10,721 nt of DNA, from assembly GCA_910586745.1 (NCBI GenBank), contig CAJUJZ010000079.1, forward strand, positions 1 through 10,721, read 5' to 3'. Position numbers and translations under genes: made by a program. Below the pieces are notes generated by a model. That model saw only the letters and a program-made list of their open reading frames with translations, was not told where the DNA came from and did no database searches. This document shows, in pieces, positions 6,614 to 10,721 of this stretch; the stretch's first letter is position 1, and every line of letters starts with the position of its first letter. Source of the DNA: an uncultured Mucispirillum sp. (GTDB lineage Bacteria > Chrysiogenota > Deferribacteres > Deferribacterales > Mucispirillaceae).

Positions 6614-7405
6614 CTAATAATATCCACTATTACCAAAAACATCAATAGTTATATACCCTTTTATTATGTTCCTATCTTTTTTAATTCTAATGTATATAAT
6701 CTATAATACATATTTATATCTTTTAAATCAAGAATAGGTATATTTATTTTTATATAATCATCACTTATTTTTTCAAAACCGCTGTTTTCATTAATCACTT
6801 GTGGAAAAATATTATTTACTGCACCTTCTTCATAATACTCTTTTGATATAAAATACTCTCGTATTAATGAATAAGCTTCCTGCATATTATTTGTTTCGGC
6901 CTCAAATTCAAATATAATTTCAGGTTTTTCATCTAGTGTATACTGATATACATTTTTTACCACAACTTTTGTTATTTTATTAATATACTGGTGCTTACAG
7001 AAATTCTTAATTTATCATTAACATCTTTAAATTTACCTTTACTCATTTCGCATATTACATTAAGACTTCTATGCCCATATACATATGCCCCGTCTTATTT
7101 CTTTACAAATTTTCTGGAGATTTTTCTGGTAAATATGAGCCTACTCCATCTCCATATTCATTCCCAAAAATATAATATGCTTTATCTAAATTTTTAACAT
7201 TTATTTTATATGCATAAAAGCATATATTACTATTAATAGCGACACTTTCTTATACATCTTTTGTAACAAAACGGAAGAACTTCTCACTTTATCCATTATA
7301 TTCCTGCAGCAATGTAACCTTTTTTTCTGCATGACATTCAAATGCCGTTCATAAAAATATCATCAAACTTACCAATTTATATATACTATTCACAATATTG
7401 TATAT
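6614..7405 (-). pseudogene. Decayed gene for an exported protein of about 263 residues
   Basis: One protein can be followed through three shifted frames. It starts after AAGG at a probable former ATG, now ATA (7403-7405), with a signal-peptide-like segment (KLVSLMIFL-stop-TAFECHA). It continues EKKVTLLQEYNG-stop-SEKFFRFVTKDV-stop-ESVAINSN and on through KAYYIFGNEYGDGVGSYLPE. Then come FVKK-stop-DGAYVYGHRSLNVICEMSKG, IKITKVVVKNVYQYTLDE, and finally KKDRNIIKGYITIDVFGNSGYY-stop with TAG at 6614-6616. Nonsense codons are TGA 7349-7351, TAA 7289-7291, TAA 7250-7252 and TAA 7095-7097. The three frameshifts lie near 7105-7120, 6972-6985 and the T6 run 6677-6682. Each fits loss of one base, and the total span is divisible by three. 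The open 99-codon piece at 6664-6963 begins with GTG, has no Shine-Dalgarno, and is only the C-terminal remnant. The family is not recognised. Confidence 0.75.
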
Positions 7406-7436
7406 TTCTGTTTCCTTTTTGTATTAAGATAAATAA

Positions 7437-7464
7437 AGTATAACATAAATAAGTAAAAATGTAA
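7437..7464 (-). promoter_or_regulatory. Fossil promoter of the decayed gene
   Basis: On the minus strand TTACAT (7464-7459), a 16-base spacer and TATACT (7442-7437, 5 of 6) lie about 30 bases before the inferred old start codon, with AAGG in between. The parts needed for expression thus remain although the reading frame is destroyed. Confidence 0.4.
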
Positions 7465-7580
7465 TATAAACTTGATTATTAAGTTTGTACTTGTCTTTAT
7501 TATACTTTTACAATTTTGAGAAATTTGTAAGAATATTAAGAATGCTTTTGCAGCAATTCCTATCAAAAGTTTTTGAACAT

Positions 7581-7613
7581 AAAAAATGCAGGACATTTTG
7601 TCCTGCATTTTTT
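7581..7613. terminator. Strong bidirectional intrinsic terminator
   Basis: A perfect 15-bp inverted repeat, AAAAAATGCAGGACA (7581-7595) and TGTCCTGCATTTTTT (7599-7613), with a 3-base loop. It has T-runs leaving the stem in both directions. On the minus strand it closes the flagellin/DUF2292 transcript, 86 bases past the small gene's stop. I see no gene in the rest of 7406-7698 beyond this and the fossil promoter; short ORFs here overlap the stem and lack ribosome binding sites. Confidence 0.92.
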
Positions 7614-7698
7614 GTTTTGAGCATTGTATTTCTATTAATGAGTTTAATAGTATTAGTTAATAATATCCGATTCCGCCATTTATAAATACTTATATATA

Positions 7699-7875
7699 CT
7701 AGATTTTAATAGATTCAGTTTTTTTAATAATAGTAACTTTACCTGCTTCAAATTTTACTTCAACAGAGCCATAGAAGCCTTGTTCCATAGTTTCTCTCAT
7801 GATTTCATAAAGTTTAGTAAGCTGTGATTTTCCGCCAATTTGTTGTTCATTTTTGTTAATACTTAATGCTGCCAT
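7699..7875 (-). CDS. DUF2292 / YezD-like small protein
   Basis: A 58-residue protein starting MAALSINKNEQQ. The end GSVEVKFEAGKVTIIKKTESIKI resembles the DUF2292 (YezD) signature, in which a GSV-strand is followed by a conserved turn with G-[KR]-V and a final T-E-K/S-I-[RK] strand. Family role is not established. I chose the ATG at 7873-7875 because AGGAGG lies six bases upstream; an in-frame ATG 11 codons earlier has no binding site. It follows the flagellin by 67 bases with no terminator between and is followed by a strong one, so it is probably made from the flagellin transcript. Confidence 0.8.
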   Translation of the reverse strand: MAALSINKNEQQIGGKSQLTKLYEIMRETMEQGFYGSVEVKFEAGKVTIIKKTESIKI

Positions 7876-7942
7876 AATGCTCCTCCTCAAATGTTTTGTT
7901 CGTTGCATTTATTTTTTTTATTTTATATTCTCTTTTATACTC

Positions 7943-10303
7943 TTATGCTTTTAAAAGCGATAAAGCAATTGCTGGTATTTGGTTAGCCTGTGCAAGTATT
8001 GCAATATTTGCCTGATATGCAACTTGTGCAGTAGTCATTGCTGTTGTTTCTCTTGCTATATCAGTATCTCTTATTCTAGATTCGCTTGATGTAGTATTTT
8101 CTTCTGCTGTTGCAAGAGTATTTATTGTGCTGTTTAATCTGTTTATATATGCACCAATTTTTGCTCTTGTTGATACAACTTTAGTTAATGCGTTATCTAT
8201 TTCAGTAATAGCTCTTTGAGCATCATTCTGAGTATTAATATTTGTATTGCCTATACCTAAAGCTGCAGTATTTAATGCAGGAAGAGATACATCTAATTTT
8301 TCGCCTTTTTCTGTGCCTATTTGTATTTCTGTTCTAGCATCGACTATATGCAGATTTAAGTTTTGGTTTTCAAGTCTGCTGCTTGGCTTAAAGTCAATTT
8401 TGCCTGTACCTGTATTATAATAAGCATCAACACCAGTTCTTGTATCAACTATTAAATCAACTCCGGGAATAACATCTGTTACTCTTGAATTACTTGTTAC
8501 TCTTTCCCCTGATATTACACCAGTTAAGTTATCTTTTGCAGTAATAGTTTGTATATTCTGGCTTGATTCCTGCACTACTTCAAGACCAAGTGCATCCATT
8601 AATTTTTGGCTTCCAATAAATGAAAGCTCACCATCTTTACCAGTTAAAGCTGATTGAAGTATCATAGTTCCGGGAACTACACCAAATCCTGTGCCTTCTG
8701 TTTGATTAAAAGATATAAGTTTTTTATCAACTTCTGTTAAGCCACTGCCCATATCTAAGTCTTGAGTAATTGCTTTTGTTATTTTATCTACTACATCTTG
8801 TATCGTATCATCGCCTTCTAAATAGATTGTAGTATTTTTATTATTACCATATATTTTTAATTCCTGAGTGGAAGCAAAAAGTTCAACACCATTTTCGTCT
8901 ACAAAGTTTGCAAGTTCTGAAAGTTTTGTTGTAGATGTAGCAGCTTTACCGCCTTTGCGAACTTCTATTGTTGCTGTCCCTGATAAAGTCTGACCATTTG
9001 CAGCAGCACCTGTATTTTCTTTAAATCCTAATGTAATTTCTCCAGCATTAAATGTTCCAGTTTTACTGTCTAATGTTACTGTATGCACTGTTACATTGTT
9101 ATAGTCAACTATACCGTCTTCATCATCTGGTTTAGTTAATGAGTCAGGCTGATTATAAACTATTACAGGACCTTGAACTCCATTGTGGCTGATTTGTAAA
9201 GCACCGCCGCCATTTGCCATTAAATTATCATTATTAGCAACACCTTTTGAATCAGTTACAGAAAAAAGGAATTTATCGCCGTCATTTACTGTATCTGATC
9301 CCGCAAGCATAGGTATATCAAAGTTTAAATTAAAGCCGTTAGAGTTATATGAGCCTTGTAATTTACCATTTACTGATGTAAAATCTAACCACTGGCCTTC
9401 TTCACCATTTTCTGCAGAAATAAATTTTACTCTGTAACTTGCACCAGCTGCTGCATTAGTGCTGTTTTCTGTAAACTCTATCATAAAGTAACCACTTTCA
9501 TTTGTAGTAACTGCAGTAACTGAGCCAAAAGCCATATTTGAGCCATTTTTTTGGAAGCTGTTAATAAAAGTCATAGATGATGACATCTGTGCACCAGCTG
9601 CACCACCATCTGTTGGGTTTTGAATTGTTACAGAATAACTGCCTTCTTCTGTATCTTGAATATTATCAGGATTGCTTACCTGACCTATATTTGTAGTGCC
9701 TTGGCTGCCTACATAAGCACCAAGTTTACCTTCTCTTAATGTAAAAATCTGAGTAGACTGCACTTGGTTTTGACCAGGTTTCACATTAAAATTAATATCA
9801 TAGTTGCCATCAGCTACTGTGCCATTAATAACTGCACTGATTTTATCTGTGCCGCTGTTCCAAGCACCGCTTGATTCACCATTAATAAGTTTTTTAGTGT
9901 TAAATTGAGTAGTTTCAGAAATTCTGTCAATTTCTTCTTTTAACTGGTCTATTTCTTTTTGAATTTCTAATCTATCATTAGCAGAATAGATACCATTTGC
10001 ACCTTCAACTGCTAATTCTCTCATTCTTTGAAGCATATTAGATACTTCATTTGCAGCACCTTCTGCTGTTTGAAGATATGAAATACCATCTTGTGCATTT
10101 TGTGATGAAGTTTGCAGACCTAAAATAAAGCCTCTCATTTTTTCAGATATTGCCATACGAGATGGGTCATCCATGAACGAATTTATGCGTAAGCCTGATG
10201 AGAGTCTATTTATAGATTTACTTAGATCGCCCTGATTTCTGCCAGCAGCAACTAAGCTTGATAATGAAAACAAATTTGTGTTAGTAATCATACCTGTTGA
10301 CAT
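7943..10303 (-). CDS. fliC: Flagellin with a very large central domain
   Basis: This is the filament subunit, exported through the flagellar type III system. The N-terminal D0/D1 region (about 1-145) shows TNTNLFSL, LSKSINRLSSGLRIN, DDPSRMAISEKMRG and LQRMRELAVEGANG. The C-terminal D1/D0 region (about 705-786) shows SESRIRDTDIARETTAMTTAQ and ends AILAQANQIPAIALSLLKA. At 786 residues it is far longer than the usual 280-500. The extra length is all in residues about 150-700, a Gly/Asn/Ser/Thr-rich, beta-rich, cysteine-free variable region that would face outward. TLR5-contact-like residues are kept (R93, L97, E117 by alignment to Salmonella FliC). GGGAGGA five bases before the ATG is a strong ribosome site. 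Symbol by family only; hag or flaA would serve equally. Confidence 0.97.
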   Translation of the reverse strand: MSTGMITNTNLFSLSSLVAAGRNQGDLSKSINRLSSGLRINSFMDDPSRMAISEKMRGFILGLQTSSQNAQDGISYLQTAEGAANEVSNMLQRMRELAVEGANGIYSANDRLEIQKEIDQLKEEIDRISETTQFNTKKLINGESSGAWNSGTDKISAVINGTVADGNYDINFNVKPGQNQVQSTQIFTLREGKLGAYVGSQGTTNIGQVSNPDNIQDTEEGSYSVTIQNPTDGGAAGAQMSSSMTFINSFQKNGSNMAFGSVTAVTTNESGYFMIEFTENSTNAAAGASYRVKFISAENGEEGQWLDFTSVNGKLQGSYNSNGFNLNFDIPMLAGSDTVNDGDKFLFSVTDSKGVANNDNLMANGGGALQISHNGVQGPVIVYNQPDSLTKPDDEDGIVDYNNVTVHTVTLDSKTGTFNAGEITLGFKENTGAAANGQTLSGTATIEVRKGGKAATSTTKLSELANFVDENGVELFASTQELKIYGNNKNTTIYLEGDDTIQDVVDKITKAITQDLDMGSGLTEVDKKLISFNQTEGTGFGVVPGTMILQSALTGKDGELSFIGSQKLMDALGLEVVQESSQNIQTITAKDNLTGVISGERVTSNSRVTDVIPGVDLIVDTRTGVDAYYNTGTGKIDFKPSSRLENQNLNLHIVDARTEIQIGTEKGEKLDVSLPALNTAALGIGNTNINTQNDAQRAITEIDNALTKVVSTRAKIGAYINRLNSTINTLATAEENTTSSESRIRDTDIARETTAMTTAQVAYQANIAILAQANQIPAIALSLLKA

Positions 10304-10307
10304 CTTG

Positions 10308-10426
10308 TCCTCCCTGACTTATTCAATAGAGTCCCAACCTTGTATGGTATATGTATCGTAAAAACTTCAAATAACTTTAATAAAATTTTAGTTTTTCTAA
10401 TCTTTTATTCTTTGGCATCCCTGCCA
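10308..10426 (-). promoter_or_regulatory. Flagellin mRNA leader with two CsrA-like sites
   Basis: Just after the predicted start site the leader contains TGGCA-GGGA-TGCCA (10426-10413), a hairpin presenting GGA in its loop. GCAGGGATGC matches 8 of 10 bases of the CsrA consensus ACARGGAUGU. A second GGA site, TCAGGGAGGA (10317-10308), is the Shine-Dalgarno itself. Paired sites of this kind, one in an upstream hairpin and one on the ribosome site, are how CsrA represses flagellin (hag) in Bacillus subtilis, relieved by FliW. A further short stem GACT-N10-AGTC sits just before the ribosome site. Confidence 0.55.
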
Positions 10427-10435
10427 TTTTATTTT

Positions 10436-10463
10436 TTATCGGAATACTTAAAATAAAACTTTA
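10436..10463 (-). promoter_or_regulatory. Sigma-28 (FliA) type flagellin promoter
   Basis: On the minus strand TAAA (10463-10460, within TAAAGTTTT) is followed by 16 bases and TCCGATAA (10443-10436), against the sigma-28 consensus TAAA-N15-GCCGATAA. One spacer base and one box base deviate. Transcription would begin near 10429, giving a leader of about 125 bases. Confidence 0.75.
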
Positions 10464-10471
10464 GAAAATAT

Positions 10472-10500
10472 TTTACTTATATTAAAAAAAATTTTATACT
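10472..10500 (+). promoter_or_regulatory. Sigma-70-like promoter of the gene at 10529
   Basis: TTTACT (10472-10477), an exact 17-base spacer and TATACT (10495-10500) match 4 of 6 and 5 of 6 consensus bases. The start site would fall near 10507, about 22 bases before the ATG. It is divergent from, and 8 bases away from, the flagellin -35 element. Confidence 0.55.
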
Positions 10501-10528
10501 TTTATAAATAAAAGCCGTGGGAGTTTAT

Positions 10529-10721
10529 ATGAGCAGATTTTTACTACTATTTATTCTTTTGCTTCCGTTTAGTATATATGCAGAAAATACTTCTCTTGAC
10601 AGCAGCATTTATGAAGTAATGCGAATAGGCTTTATGCTGCCCCCTGCTGATTTAAAATGGGAAAATACTTCCACTAAATCAAACTATACTGATATTAAAG
10701 CAAAAATTAGAAAACAGCTTT
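10529..10721 (+). CDS. Secreted or periplasmic protein, partial at the window end
   Basis: Sixty-four codons are visible before the window ends. The start MSRFLLLFILLPFSIYA-E is a typical signal peptide with an S-I-Y-A cleavage site near residue 17. The mature part begins ENTSLDSSIYEVMRIGFMLP and continues polar and lysine-rich. The ATG has GGGAG five bases upstream. It is divergent from the flagellin, so a motility or envelope role is possible, but no family is recognisable from this fragment. Confidence 0.78.
   Translation, partial: MSRFLLLFILLLPFSIYAENTSLDSSIYEVMRIGFMLPPADLKWENTSTKSNYTDIKAKIRKQL

Noticed and set aside
6664..6963. Free-standing 99-residue gene
   Set aside because: GTG start without a ribosome site, and protein-like sequence continues in other frames on both sides, so it is treated as part of a pseudogene.
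7390..7685. Short overlapping ORFs on both strands around the terminator
   Set aside because: They read through a perfect terminator stem, lack ribosome sites and have low-complexity AT-driven composition.
7876..7908. Upstream ATG giving a 69-residue DUF2292-like protein
   Set aside because: The extension reads through the AGGAGG that clearly serves the ATG at 7875.
9183..9437. 84-codon plus-strand ORF inside the flagellin
   Set aside because: Antisense shadow within a continuous flagellin frame.
10413..10426. TGGCA...TGC resembling a sigma-54 promoter for flagellin
   Set aside because: GG and GC are only 7 bases apart, not 10, and the segment is a hairpin just downstream of a better sigma-28 match.

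Overview
The window is AT-rich (roughly 30% G+C by eye) and comes from a motile, probably Gram-negative anaerobe. The reasons are a large flagellin behind a sigma-28-type promoter, an EFR1-type flavodoxin/ferredoxin fusion protein, exported proteins with short signal peptides, and A/T-ending codons throughout. A gut-associated Deferribacterota (Mucispirillum-like) is my best guess, held weakly because no rRNA or core phylogenetic marker is present.

Left edge (1-331): the last codons and right end of an IS3-family insertion sequence, then a short repeat-rich spacer holding a palindromic REP-like repeat in several orientations. Next comes a minus-strand block read right to left: a YczE-like membrane protein fused to a cytidylate-kinase-like domain (3687-2443), an EFR1-type flavodoxin/2x[4Fe-4S] ferredoxin protein (2352-1570) and a membrane-anchored unknown protein (1501-332). 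The last two are linked by an RNA stem that pairs the downstream ribosome binding site with bases at the upstream stop codon, which suggests translational coupling. Further right, still on the minus strand, lie a small unknown protein with a CxCGxxxC motif (4527-3871) and a PfkB-family sugar kinase (5479-4601).

Middle (5480-7698): a short plus-strand four-helix membrane protein (5663-6064) whose stop overlaps that of a convergent unknown helical protein (6558-6061). A heavily decayed gene for an exported protein follows (about 7405-6614). It carries four nonsense codons, three single-base frameshifts and a lost start codon, but keeps a recognisable promoter. The stretch 7406-7698 holds that promoter, a strong bidirectional terminator (7581-7613) and nothing else I can support.

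Right part (7699-10721): a minus-strand motility unit. It has a sigma-28-like promoter, a ~125-nt leader with two CsrA-like sites, a 786-aa flagellin and a 58-aa DUF2292/YezD-like protein, closed by the terminator. A divergent sigma-70-like promoter drives a plus-strand gene for a secreted protein that runs off the window end.

I see no CRISPR array, tRNA or rRNA. The most notable items are the decayed exported-protein gene, the probable CsrA control of the oversize flagellin, the stop-codon/ribosome-binding-site stem, and an apparent recent nonsense mutation trimming the kinase-like fusion protein.
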